A DNA stretch of 64,000 bases. It comes from Dendrophyllia cribrosa (lineage: Eukaryota > Cnidaria > Anthozoa > Scleractinia > Dendrophylliidae). The notes under the pieces are model-generated. The model was given only the letters and a program-made list of their open reading frames with translations, ran no database searches and was not told where the DNA came from. The position numbers were made by a program, and so were the translations under genes. Each line of letters starts with the position of its first letter. Within the stretch, counting starts at the first letter, position 1. This document shows positions 35,862-45,376 of this stretch, piece by piece. The stretch spans positions 28,780,434-28,844,433 of the forward strand of contig JAJLRJ010000004.1 in assembly GCA_024195265.1 (NCBI GenBank), read 5' to 3'.

Positions 35862-37433
35862 CTAACAAAGCTTGAAAAATGTCTCCTAGCCCCGCAGTTG
35901 AGATATTACACTTAACCAAGCTCAGGGAATTAAGTGAGCTATTTGTTTGCAGACCATCAGCAATCAAGCTTGCTCCTCTATCTCCGATTGGACATGTCAA
36001 CTGTAGCTCTTGGATGCCCACAAATGCTGTAAAATCACAGTAACTGCATGACAAAGATCTTTCAGACAAATCTTGACTTGAATTGGCACCTGGCATCTCA
36101 TTCCAATTTATACCAACTGTAGTCACATCTTCTCCATCTGTTGTCCTGGATTTCCTTGTAGAAGATAATGGTTCTAACACCTCGATCAAACCAGAGAGGT
36201 TCCTTGATTTACAGTAACAAACATCTCTTATTGCTCTTCCTATATGTGCAGAAAAAGATTCAGAAATTTGATGGGAAGAAAATGTAAGCTTTGTCAGGGA
36301 CTTGGAGTTGAGGTTACACTTGCTGCAGAATGAACCAATCATTTTCTCAACAAGAAATTTTGCATCATTATCACGCACAAGATTATTTATGATTTTGAGG
36401 CACTGCAGTCGCCCTTTAGAGCAGAGAAAGAAGATTGTGTCCATGAACTTTTGTGATAAGCTTGGATGCGGCAAGCCAAGACCATTGTCTTCAAATGTTA
36501 GCGACTCCAGATTTGACCAACGTTTTAGACTATTTACAAACAATTCAATCAGGTCTCGATGAAGCCAAAATGCATCCAGCTCAAAGTGAACTAAAGGGCA
36601 TTCATTTGACACACAGAGTAGCTGTGATTGTGGCCTCACAGGTTTAGAGATAATTTGGTATTGCTCTTGACTTAAATCTGTCTGTTGTTGCCCCTGGTTG
36701 AATTGAATGAGTTCCTTTGGGGTTTCTCCTGATTGTCCACAGTTACAGCAGCTAAAAACTTCATCGTAGAGATCTGAACTAATGCCTGCAGTAGTTTCAC
36801 TTGAACCCGACTGATGCAAGCATCTATCAGACCTTACAGTGCACATTTCTGTGGGAGTGCTTCTAAGTCTCTGATCTCCACTTTGCAGAAACGACAAGTG
36901 GTTATCACTACTGTCAGCAAACTCATAAATATCCAGATCATCTAAGATGTTTTGACACCATGTAGAGTTTTCAATTTCATTTGTGCTACCAGCAGCTAAA
37001 GTACCATTTGGAGCCATATTGCATGCTTGGTTGACATGTGGCTTACTATCATCGTTTTCAGCTGACACATCAATTTTTTTCGCAACAGGTAGATTCTTTT
37101 CTAATCCAGGATAAATACTGGAACCATTTTGATGGCTTACATGAACTTGTGACAAGGAACCAATGATTCTATTCCACAAATGAACACTACTGACTTTGCA
37201 AAAACAGAATCCAATGGACTTCAGTCTCTTTGATGCAAATGCTTGCAGAAGCTGACACAGTGAATCTACTGCATTGTCTCTGAGCAGGAAAACCTCAAGG
37301 AATTCAACAACCTCGGCAAGATGTTGAAAAATATCCCAGTTTTTTGCCAGGAAAATACAAGCTGGGTTATAAAGCCTTAGGTATGTAGCATACCTTCCAC
37401 AAACTAACACTGTGTTTTGGAGATCCTGATGTC
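35862..37433 (-). CDS. LRRC41: LRRC41 exon 4 (large central exon)
   Basis: 1,572 bp, 523 whole codons. After acceptor TTTTGTAG it reads HQDLQNTVLVCGRYATYL, then VDSLCQLLQAFASKRLKS, which aligns with the region ahead of the disordered middle in vertebrate LRRC41. A serine/asparagine-rich middle includes LDDLDIYEFADSS, and then NLESLTFEDNGLG starts the leucine-rich repeats. In vertebrates LRRC41 (MUF1) is an Elongin BC-box substrate receptor for a Cul5-type ubiquitin ligase. The eight exons give about 839 residues against about 810 in human. Donor GTTAGA at 35861 downward. Confidence 0.9.
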
Positions 37434-37603
37434 CTACAAAAAAAAATTAAAAGAATACTGTCAGATAATTTTGATAATCCATTAAATTGATTGATAACAC
37501 TAATAAAAATATTAATGCCTAAAATTATTTTAGGTCTACATTTTGTAAATATTCCATATATCCAGTTGACTGCATATTCTTATGACCCAAATTTGTTACT
37601 TAA

Positions 37604-38825
37604 TTCAGTTGAACTTCCATGTGCGACCACCTCTTGTAAGCGGCCATATTTCCAAATGTTTCCAGCCTCTTAAGGACGTTCGTGCGAAAATCTTCTAACA
37701 TTGATTTTTTTATAAAACTTTTGCTGCAGTTAGGCAAAGAGTAACTTGTGTCAGAAATACAAAAAAAATGGGGGGTCACCGACTTCGTTTCGGTAATAAG
37801 ATATCTGAAAGGTGACCCTAATTTCAAAAAATTAGCCTTCCATATTCGATATGGCCCCAACATCTGTTTGTCTAAACATATTGTTAATAAATTTCTAAAA
37901 TGCAATAAATAATTTTCTGTGCCAAATTTTGTATGTGTGGGTCTATCAAGCAAATTAATTCAACTGGTAACGTTCTCTAGAGGAAATCTAATCTGTAAAT
38001 GACAGCATTTGCAAACTCTGACAGCCGCAAGTTGCCAGAATTCGATGTCGCACGGGCAGAAAAATGGAAAAAATTTAAACTTCCTACATTGATTTTTTGT
38101 TCATTTTTTCACAATCTGTCAAGAATTGGCAAAGAAAATTATCTATCAAAAAAAAATTGGGGGTCACCGACCATCCAAGCGAGTTAAATCTAAGCAAAGT
38201 TAACGCAACGGCTACCAGCCCTTCATGTGCTTAGAATTCTTCTCTTGTGCGCGCGCTCGTGCATGACGTGGCATGGCGTTGCGACATGAATTGCGTGCGC
38301 AGTAAGGATGCGCATAAACAATTAGCGCGAACGTCCTTAAGCGACCACCTTTCGTAAGCGACTGCGTCTACTTTCAGTGCTGGTAATTTGAAGTTTTCTG
38401 TTATTTTTAACCTCTGGTTAGTGACCATTTGCTCATATTTCAATGTCACTGCAGATGCAAATTCAATAAATGCATTACAGTATAATTCCAATAAAACAAA
38501 ACTGTTGTCCCTTGAACCAAAACCTCTTTCAGTGCTGGTAATTTGAAGTTTTCTGTTATTTTTAACCTCTGCTACATATTTTGTAAGTGACCATTTGCGC
38601 ATACTTTGATGTTACTGCAGTCACAGACAAATTCGCAAACGCACTGATATGTACTTTGTACATTGAAGTTAATAAAGGTTCATTATGATTCAAAGTAAAA
38701 CCCCCATGTGGTCTAACCTCTTGTACATGACCATCTCCTGTGAACGATCACCTCCCGTAAACGACCGCCTTGACTAAATAAATGCATTTTGGTACAGTAT
38801 GTCGCTTATGAAAGGTTCAACTGTA
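37604..38825. mobile_element. Tc1/mariner-like element, CAGTTGAAC family, in LRRC41 intron 3
   Basis: The left end CAGTTGAACTTCC and the right end GGTTCAACTGTA are inverted. Inside are repeated GCGACCACCT / GTAAGCGACC motifs in both orientations and two related GTTATTTTTAACCTCT blocks (38400 and 38555). The duplicated counterpart is 51771-52622. Confidence 0.65.
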
Positions 38826-39563
38826 TAAATGGATTTTCTTTTCCCAAAATACCTGTAATTTCCCCCAGACATATCCCATATCCCTGTAATCGCTCCCTCA
38901 ATATTCTCCCTATGATATTATAAGTTATGGAAAGCTAGGAAGGAAAAGGCCAGTACATTTTATCTTATGAGTTTGGTTTGTTGAGGTCACCATTGAAAAT
39001 ACAAATCTCCACAAACGGTATCCAAGGTAATTTTTTTTATACAGCCTAGAGTATTTGGGGAGGTCAAACCAGACAATTCAAAATCAGAGTAATGCTTCAC
39101 TGACACAAGGGCAGTGTCATCCCTATCAGGTGGTACTTGGTAACATTTACTGCTTGTACACGTAGCCACTAATGTTGCCACCTAGAACCTTATACTAAAG
39201 CCTGGAAATTCAAACAGATTTGGATTGTGATTTACAAAGAATTTTTGGATTGATTTCAGAAATCTGTTTGATAATACACATTCTGGTCCTATGGATAAAG
39301 AGTGTTTTTTAAAGGCCTTAATTGAAACAGAAATCCCAAAACTCAAGCATTTTGAAAGGTAATTTCAAGACTTGTGCCAACCCTGTGGTGATAACATGCA
39401 TTTCATGTAGTGTACATGTAAATACAGGGGTCAGAAAAAGGCTGAACAGAGCTGCTTTACCCGTCTGGAAAACCGACTTATCTATTGCCATGAAAACTAG
39501 GGAGAACATTGCAAATGAGTACTTTAAATTCCTGGTTGCTTCAATTGAAATATTATCATCTAC

Positions 39564-39759
39564 CCTCCAGAATATGAACAGCGTTTCATGGTACCAGAGA
39601 TGTTGAGAGTCTCTTGGAGTTGTCTCTGAAGGTAATAAACTCTCCATTGCTCCTGTTCCTGTGTGATTCCCTTTGTCTTAAAATAAACCTCAGGCCACTT
39701 GCTCTTCCTTGCCCAACGTGCAGTGTAAAGGTCTCTCCAGAGAGGATCTGTGTCAATTC
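39564..39759 (-). CDS. LRRC41: LRRC41 exon 3
   Basis: Acceptor TTGGCAG; reads GIDTDPLWRDLYTARW, then WPEVYFKTKGITQEQEQWR and LQRQLQETLNISGTMK. It aligns with the vertebrate segment that begins GLSTQAIWRRLW. The donor GGAGG/GTAGAT leaves phase 2, but exon 4 needs phase 1. The paralogous exon at 54306-54500 has GGAG/GTATTT and the correct phase, so one extra G here is either an assembly error or a real lesion. Confidence 0.78.
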
Positions 39760-39944
39760 CTGCCAATTAATGTGTTCAAAGACAAGGATTAATCAAAGGC
39801 TCCAGTAAGCCAACTCATAAATATGATATTATACTCTAAATAAAATATTCCGCAAACGACTCCAAATACGAAATAAAAAACAGTACATCACTTTCAAAAT
39901 GTCTATAACAGTAAAATGAGAAGAAAAGAAAGAAAAAAAATTTG

Positions 39945-40024
39945 GATGTCCCACCAGGATTCAAACTCAGTCTGCTGGCTCAGTAGGACAATGCACTAAT
40001 GAAAAGTACCACTGGGCCAATGAC
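39945..40024 (-). mobile_element. tRNA-derived SINE fragment
   Basis: On the minus strand, TGGCCCAGTGG (40009-40019) fits a polymerase III A box and GAGTTTGAATCCT (39956-39968) a B box, followed by a pyrimidine-rich tail. The distance is slightly long for a tRNA. A truncated relative is at the matching place of the second unit (54700-54745). Confidence 0.6.
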
Positions 40025-40037
40025 TCCATACAAAGGT

Positions 40038-40647
40038 AATTGAAGGGCTCCCTGCAAGAACGTCCTGAGCATGTTTTTGGTAACTTTCACTAAAATGATA
40101 TGTTTTACAGTACGTAGGCCTTTAAAAGCACAGTTTTGTCAAATTAATGATTTATTATTGTTAAGGTACTTAAAACAGCTCCAAAATGGGGAAGAAAATC
40201 CACATCTTTGAGTAAATGTTTTGGGCCCCTATGACACCCTATGGCCCCCAGGACACCCAATATATCTTTTCAAAAAAAATTATTCTGTCCAAAGATAGAA
40301 GATTGTGTACCAGAAAAAATCCATATCCACCCCATGGAAGGTCATTGGAAATTCCTAGGGGGAGGGGGGGTCTTAAAAGCCAACATTTTAGAAGCAAAGT
40401 ATGAAGCTAAACTGTAATTTCCAGGGGAGATGGGGGGTAGTGCTAAACAAAAAACCTTCCATGGGGGGAGTATGGACATTTTCTGGAACTGCACATTTGT
40501 TCATCTGGTTTAAATCCTCTCAGTCATATTTACATGATCCAGTCATAATTTTGGCGAGTGAGTCCCTTTTGAGGCAAAAAATCCAAGATTTCAGTGAAAA
40601 TTTTCCAAACATGCACTCGGGACGTACTTGCAGGGAGCCCTTCAATT
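40038..40647. mobile_element. AATTGAAGGGCTCCCTGC element, longer copy
   Basis: Same ends as 33883-34292. About 200 extra bp at 40300-40500 include ATGGGGTGG/CCACCCCAT-like motifs. In LRRC41 intron 2. Confidence 0.8.
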
Positions 40648-40689
40648 AGCAACCTGTTTAATCTAAATAAAATATTCTGCACACCTTCC

Positions 40690-40830
40690 TGGGCCCTCCC
40701 CTCTCCTAGGTGTTTTGTTCCACCGACCCCCATCCCCTGCATCCAACTCCTCACCCTCCCCTCCCTCTAATCCTATATCCCCATGGGTAAGGCAGGTGAC
40801 CACTGTATATCGCAGGCTCAAAGTGTTCAG
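40690..40830. repeat. Third copy of the GGTGTTTTGTTCCAC repeat family
   Basis: Shares GTGTTTTGTTCCAC, a C-rich stretch, CCATGGGTAAGGCAGGTGA and GGCTCAAAG with the copies at 15365 and 15890. Confidence 0.6.
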
Positions 40831-40980
40831 CCAATTGAGCAATCAATTGAGTAAAATTTTTCACCAAATGCTACAACTTATTGTTCAAAGGTTCATGCAT
40901 TCATGAGTTAAAAATTATTTACAGACGTGATCTAGACAGGTAATTTAATTAATATGGTATTAAAGCAAATACATGTACAT

Positions 40981-41115
40981 GTGTTGCGGTTCAAATTTCT
41001 CTTTGGTTTTAAAAAATTTCAAACCAGTTTGATTATTATATTCTGAGACAAAGGGAAACAAAAATCAAATTGGTTTAAAAAAAATTTAAACCAAAGAAAA
41101 ATTTGACCGCAACAG
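40981..41115. mobile_element. Fold-back element, third copy of the TTGTGGTTCAAAT family
   Basis: The left arm GTGTTGCGGTTCAAATTTC faces its near complement. The arms again contain TTTCAAACCAGTTTGAT. Related to the pair at 1436-1738. Confidence 0.75.
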
Positions 41116-41838
41116 GTGCACTCCGGCCACAGGGAGCCCGCACTGAATGGGAGGGAGTCCAGTGCGGGGTGATCTTCCAATATTTTGTATGTGTCATTGG
41201 TAGATTGACACACCTTGGCAGGGCTCGAAATTGAAAACAATTCTCAATCGCAATTTGCGAGTAACTCCTAAAATTTAGTCGCAAGTTCGAAAATTTTAGT
41301 AAAAAAAAAAAAAAAACTAACTACTTTGTACTACTACCGTAACCGTAAATGAGAAACGAGAAATTTCTGACAAAGTCTGAAAAAGTGCGCCCGTGATACA
41401 CTTCTTGGAAAAGCATGAAATCGACGATTAAGTCACGCAACATTCATCGTGAATTTTGCAGGATTTTTCAGATAAAATTACAACTACCAGTAACAAATAA
41501 GACATAAGACTGTTGAATATAATTCCTTTATAAGCTAGGCCATAAAACAGTCGCAAAATCGCGACTAATAGCAAAAGCAAAATATTTATTCACAAATACG
41601 CCCGATACAAGCCCAATTTCGAGCCCTGCTTGGTACAGAGAGACAAAGGGAAGCAAATGTCCTCATCTATGACAGAAAGTTCTACAACTTGTACCATTAA
41701 AGTCTAACTCATTAACTACTTTACCACAATGCTTCCACACAGGGTTCACAGTCTCCAAATTTCACAAGTGTTTGTCAAGTTCAATCATTCAGTTCTTTAA
41801 TCTGCCACCTTGAATGTCATGGCACAATAACAACTGGG

Positions 41839-42111
41839 CATAGTTAATAGAACAAACTGGTTATGAAGCTCAACAAATTTCAAAAAGAGTGTACAAAGCT
41901 GCTTTGTTTTATGTTGAACGAACCGTGACCCTGCACATTGTTTTGTTTAACGTGTGAGCCCAAATGTTTCTACTGGTCAGTTGCTCATATGCATTTCAAT
42001 ACCTTTTGTGTTTTGTGCAGGGTCAAGGCAAACGAACAAAAGAAATGGAGAACAAAAACATATAACAAAGGACTGACTGAGTTTCATAACCATTTTGTTC
42101 TATTAACTATG
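41839..42111. mobile_element. CATAGTTAATAGAAC MITE, reverse orientation
   Basis: Near-identical reverse complement of 33383-33655, in LRRC41 intron 2; high identity suggests recent mobility. Confidence 0.85.
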
Positions 42112-42569
42112 AACTGGGTGAGTATCAAAACTGCTCCGAGGACGAATGAAAGTGATCATATCATGTGGGACTGACTGCAGCTAAACGAACTGAACATCAT
42201 CGCACTATAGGTCAAACACATGGTGAATAGAGGACTGTGAACAGTCTAATACACGTCCACAAGGTTTGTACTGTACTGGTTTCCACTGTACTGCCATAGT
42301 CAACAGTAATTTTGACACAGGATTTAATGTTTTTCAATGTGACATTTAAATAAGAATTTACAGCTGCTTGGTGGCTTGTATATAGTTTGTACAACTTTCA
42401 GTACCTCAAAAAGGTGGTACATGTCGGCATTAATTTATGGTGCTATGTGTAAAATTAATGTATATAATAGAGACAGTACATTTTTCCACTTTGAAACAAA
42501 AAAAGAACATCTAATTGAAGGATTTCAAACTTAACATAACATGATTACAAACAAAACTGTCTAACAAAC

Positions 42570-42662
42570 CCATGGTTTGGAAAATGCCAGAGACTTGAAG
42601 CTTTTCAATCTCAAGGGGATCAAGCTTCTCCAAAATTGGAAAGAGAAGATGTCTTGGAATTC
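42570..42662 (-). CDS. LRRC41: LRRC41 exon 2 (cullin-box region)
   Basis: 93 bp. It reads IPRHLLFPILEKLDPLE and then IEKLQVSGIFQTM. This aligns with the LPGPILQSILP segment of the vertebrate protein, which directly follows the BC box and is placed like a cullin-selecting box. Acceptor TTTTAAG, donor GTTTGT, phases 1 and 1, consistent with exons 1 and 3. Confidence 0.85.
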
Positions 42663-43606
42663 CTTAAAATAGTAAAAAGCACCAAATGTTAGCAAAAAGC
42701 AAAAGTGAAAAGTTCCCGTTCACCTAAAGTATGTTTACAAAATTGTATGGCATGTTCATCTGTGAATAGAGGACTGCACTATTTATCACCTGCACCATTC
42801 ATCCAGCACCTAATTTAAAAAATAACCTACACAAGCACCCTCCCAGTATTAGTTCTCACTAGATGGGGGTACAATTCTCAGTTCTAAGATAATTTATACT
42901 GTCAGTTGAATCTTGAGAACTCGAGGAAAGTATAAAAATTTGCAGAGAAATGCAGCTTGATTAATTACTGAGTCATGGGAGTGATAACTGATTTATTCTT
43001 ATTTAATTTTAAAAGCTTATGCGCCAATCAATTCAAAACTTCAACATCTCCCCCTCCTCCGGGCAACCCCCGGGGCATTTGTTCAAAACCCCATTATATA
43101 AGCTTCAGAATTAAGGTGCGTTCGATTGAACGTATTCTGGAATAAGAATATACATAATGGTCACAAAAAATCGCCATTTTCGGGATTTGGGAGCTATTGG
43201 AAAACTAAACATAGATTACTATATTATAGAAGCATGTTTTAGCAGATTTATACTGCAAGTGTGCATGAATAATCAATTCTCAGAGATTATTCTGTTTATT
43301 CTTATTACTGAATACGGTCATTAATCGAACGCGCCCTGAGTAAGCTCAAATTATCCCAAATTAAATCATGCTGCGAGCCCTTAGGCGAGCAGCAACACTA
43401 ATTGTGACAGGCCCCCTGTGTTTCATTTGACCGAGTGAGACCTGGGCGCTTTATATACGGTGCAACAGATCGTTTTGAGTTTTTCGTGGACGGATTCATG
43501 GACGATGATTTTGAGTGAGGATGCAGTATGTATCATCAAGGGCAGTAGTTGTAGAATTGTGCGTGGTCAGGCAAGGCCTGAACATGTACAACTGTATTTT
43601 AATTTA

Positions 43607-43928
43607 GTAACTGTAAAAATAACTGTATTAGCATGCACTAAAATAGCAAATTAATCTCGCGATAATGTGGCGAGTAAAATTGTCATTTAGAGAGAAAACG
43701 ATGATTGGTTTTGAACAACTGTGTTAGCAACTGTAAAAAACAACTGTATTAGCGCGCGCTAAAATTGCGATTTAATCTCGTGATCATATGGCGAGTAAAA
43801 TTGTCATTTTGAGAGAAAATGATGATTGGTTTTGAACAACTGTATTAGCAACTGTAAAAACAACTGTATTAGCGCGTACTAAAATTGCGAATTAATCTCG
43901 CGATCATAGTCATTTTGAGAGAAAACGA
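43607..43928. repeat. Tandem repeat, 120-121 bp period, about 2.6 copies
   Basis: Copies start near 43621, 43742 and 43862 with AACTGTATTAGC, and each contains TTAATCTCG, GCGAGTAAAATTGTCATTT and GAGAGAAAACGATGA. The last copy is shortened. Confidence 0.85.
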
Positions 43929-44161
43929 TGAATATTATCGAGTTTCTAAACATAGTAATTTCTCTCAAGTCAGCAATTGCACGGTTAAAAGAAAAAAAAC
44001 TGATAAAAAGCAACCACACACGGCCGGTGGGTGAAACTTTGTGTTTGAGCATTTTTTTGAGTGACATTTCGTTCTTTTTCAACTTATCAAATTTGAATTT
44101 TTCATTTTTGAACTTTAATTAGTACTTTGCTGACGCAATTTGACAACATTAATGAAATATT

Positions 44162-44692
44162 TTGGTGCGTACTAATACAGTTGGGTTTTCGCTGTATAGC
44201 GACACCCCTAAAAGTAACCAAAGCCGAGGTAAACCATTTACTTATTACGCAGAGTTATCATGTCAAACACAATTTTATCAATTGCTGGAAGTAGTCATCA
44301 AGGTCATGAACGATTTAGTGACATTTCGAGGGAAAGACAATACTTTTATAAGTTTTTCAGCCCTGTTATGTGCAAAGTCATCTCCAGTTCAGCGATGGAC
44401 AACTGGTACAGTCGACCAAATTTTGATTGAAGGGGACAGGATGTACTTGGATGCACTTGAAAGACAAAGTATTCCAGATACAGAGACAATGTCCCTGACC
44501 TATCTGGCTGATCAAGGTCGCTGGACCATAACATCGCCCGTTCATGATCAATCGCTGTTGAGGCAAACAATTCGGAACAATCGCCATTCTCATTCCCAGA
44601 GCTGCTTGGCCCTCTTAACTGCCAGAGCCCGAGTACGAGGGCTCTATACCTTGACTTCTGGATGCAAAAATCTCAGAAGTCCCAGATTCTAG
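44162..44692 (+). CDS. Unidentified open frame, possibly transposon-derived
   Basis: A 176-codon frame whose first codon would be TTG or GTG type, so no natural start is evident. It contains FISFSALLCAKSSPVQRW, then TVDQILIEGDRMYLDALE and IPDTETMSLTYLADQ. These faintly recall the N-terminal cysteine-protease-like region of large transposon-encoded proteins in cnidarians (low-confidence recollection). The right end of the frame runs into the MITE at 44585, so at least the last third is not original. Short motifs AAACAATCGCC and GAGGCAAACAATT repeat here and after the MITE. Probably a decayed fragment inside the LRRC41 intron. Confidence 0.3.
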   Translation: MVRTNTVGFSLYSDTPKSNQSRGKPFTYYAELSCQTQFYQLLEVVIKVMNDLVTFRGKDNTFISFSALLCAKSSPVQRWTTGTVDQILIEGDRMYLDALERQSIPDTETMSLTYLADQGRWTITSPVHDQSLLRQTIRNNRHSHSQSCLALLTARARVRGLYTLTSGCKNLRSPRF

Positions 44693-44790
44693 CCAATCAA
44701 ATTCTGCGTCCCCAGAGCCTTTTGGCCTTCATACTCAGTCAGGCTCCGGCGGTTAAGAGGGCCAAGCGGCTCTGGGGACGAGAAGAATGA
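44585..44790. mobile_element. hAT-like MITE
   Basis: The ends CATTCTCATTCCCAGAG and CTCTGGGGACGAGAAGAATG are inverted, with inner arms GGCCCTCTTAAC / GTTAAGAGGGCC. It is flanked by ACAATCGC on both sides (44577-44584 and 44791-44798). Confidence 0.85.
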
Positions 44791-45199
44791 ACAATCGCCG
44801 GTCGAGGCCACAGAACCACCCTATGAGGCAAACAATTCAAAACAATCGCCTGTTGAGGCACAAAATAATTAACGAATCACCTATTATGATAACAAATACT
44901 GATCTACCCATTGTGGTAGAGCCCGCTGAGGCACAAAATCAATGAGTAACATCGCAGCACTTCACTGGCTCTCAGCTGTAATTTTTCTAGTAATAGGTGG
45001 TTTGCAATCAATCTCTAGAGACATAGATAACAATAGTGAAACGAACAAATGCTGGTGGACGAACAAAAGGAGCTAATGAGAGAACTATTGTTTATGTCCA
45101 CCAGCATGGCGGCGATGACGTAACATGAAAACCACTAATAATATAATGGACTAAACATGGTCCTAGAAAACATAAAACAAATACGAATAAAAGTTATAC

Positions 45200-45302
45200 C
45201 TAAGAAATTTTCAGGTTTCCAATAGTTCACATTTGCACGTATGAATTTTACACATAAATCCTCAAGTTTAGGAAGATGGCCATCATCAAGTTCGTCTGCC
45301 AT
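45200..45302 (-). CDS. LRRC41: LRRC41 exon 1 (start codon, Elongin BC box)
   Basis: Begins at the first ATG on this strand (45302) and reads MADELDDGHLPKLEDLC, then VKFIRANVNYWKPENFLG. LEDLCVKFI fits the BC-box pattern L-xxx-C-xxx-hydrophobic that binds Elongin C. Donor GTATAA, phase 1, joining exactly to exon 2. The start lies 74 bp from the divergent kelch start codon. Confidence 0.87.
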
Positions 45303-45376
45303 ACTGGATTTCAGAATGAGAGCAGATCGCAAGGTGTGACGGGATGGCTACGACGTTCACTTCCGCATAATCCAAA
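45303..45376. promoter_or_regulatory. Bidirectional promoter/leader between LRRC41 and the BTB-kelch gene
   Basis: Only 74 bp separate the two start codons. The stretch contains CACTTCCG (an ETS-type site), CAAGGTGTGACGGGATG, and CCAAAATGG overlapping the kelch start, which resembles a YY1/initiator element. The ETS-like site, the GTGTGACGGGATG block and the ATG context are preserved in the second unit (about 60606-60655). No TATA box. Confidence 0.6.

Larger units (their letters stand above)
42663..45199. other. LRRC41 intron 1 and its contents
   Basis: Part of it (about 42741-43000) is alignable with 56712-56870 of the second unit. It also holds a 120-bp tandem repeat, an unidentified plus-strand open frame and a hAT-like MITE, listed separately. 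Confidence 0.6.

Noticed and set aside
38985..39165. Additional LRRC41 exon (frame reading LGCIKKITLDTVCGDLYF)
   Set aside because: Its phases do not fit exon 3 or exon 4, and exons 3 and 4 already cover the matching vertebrate region without it.
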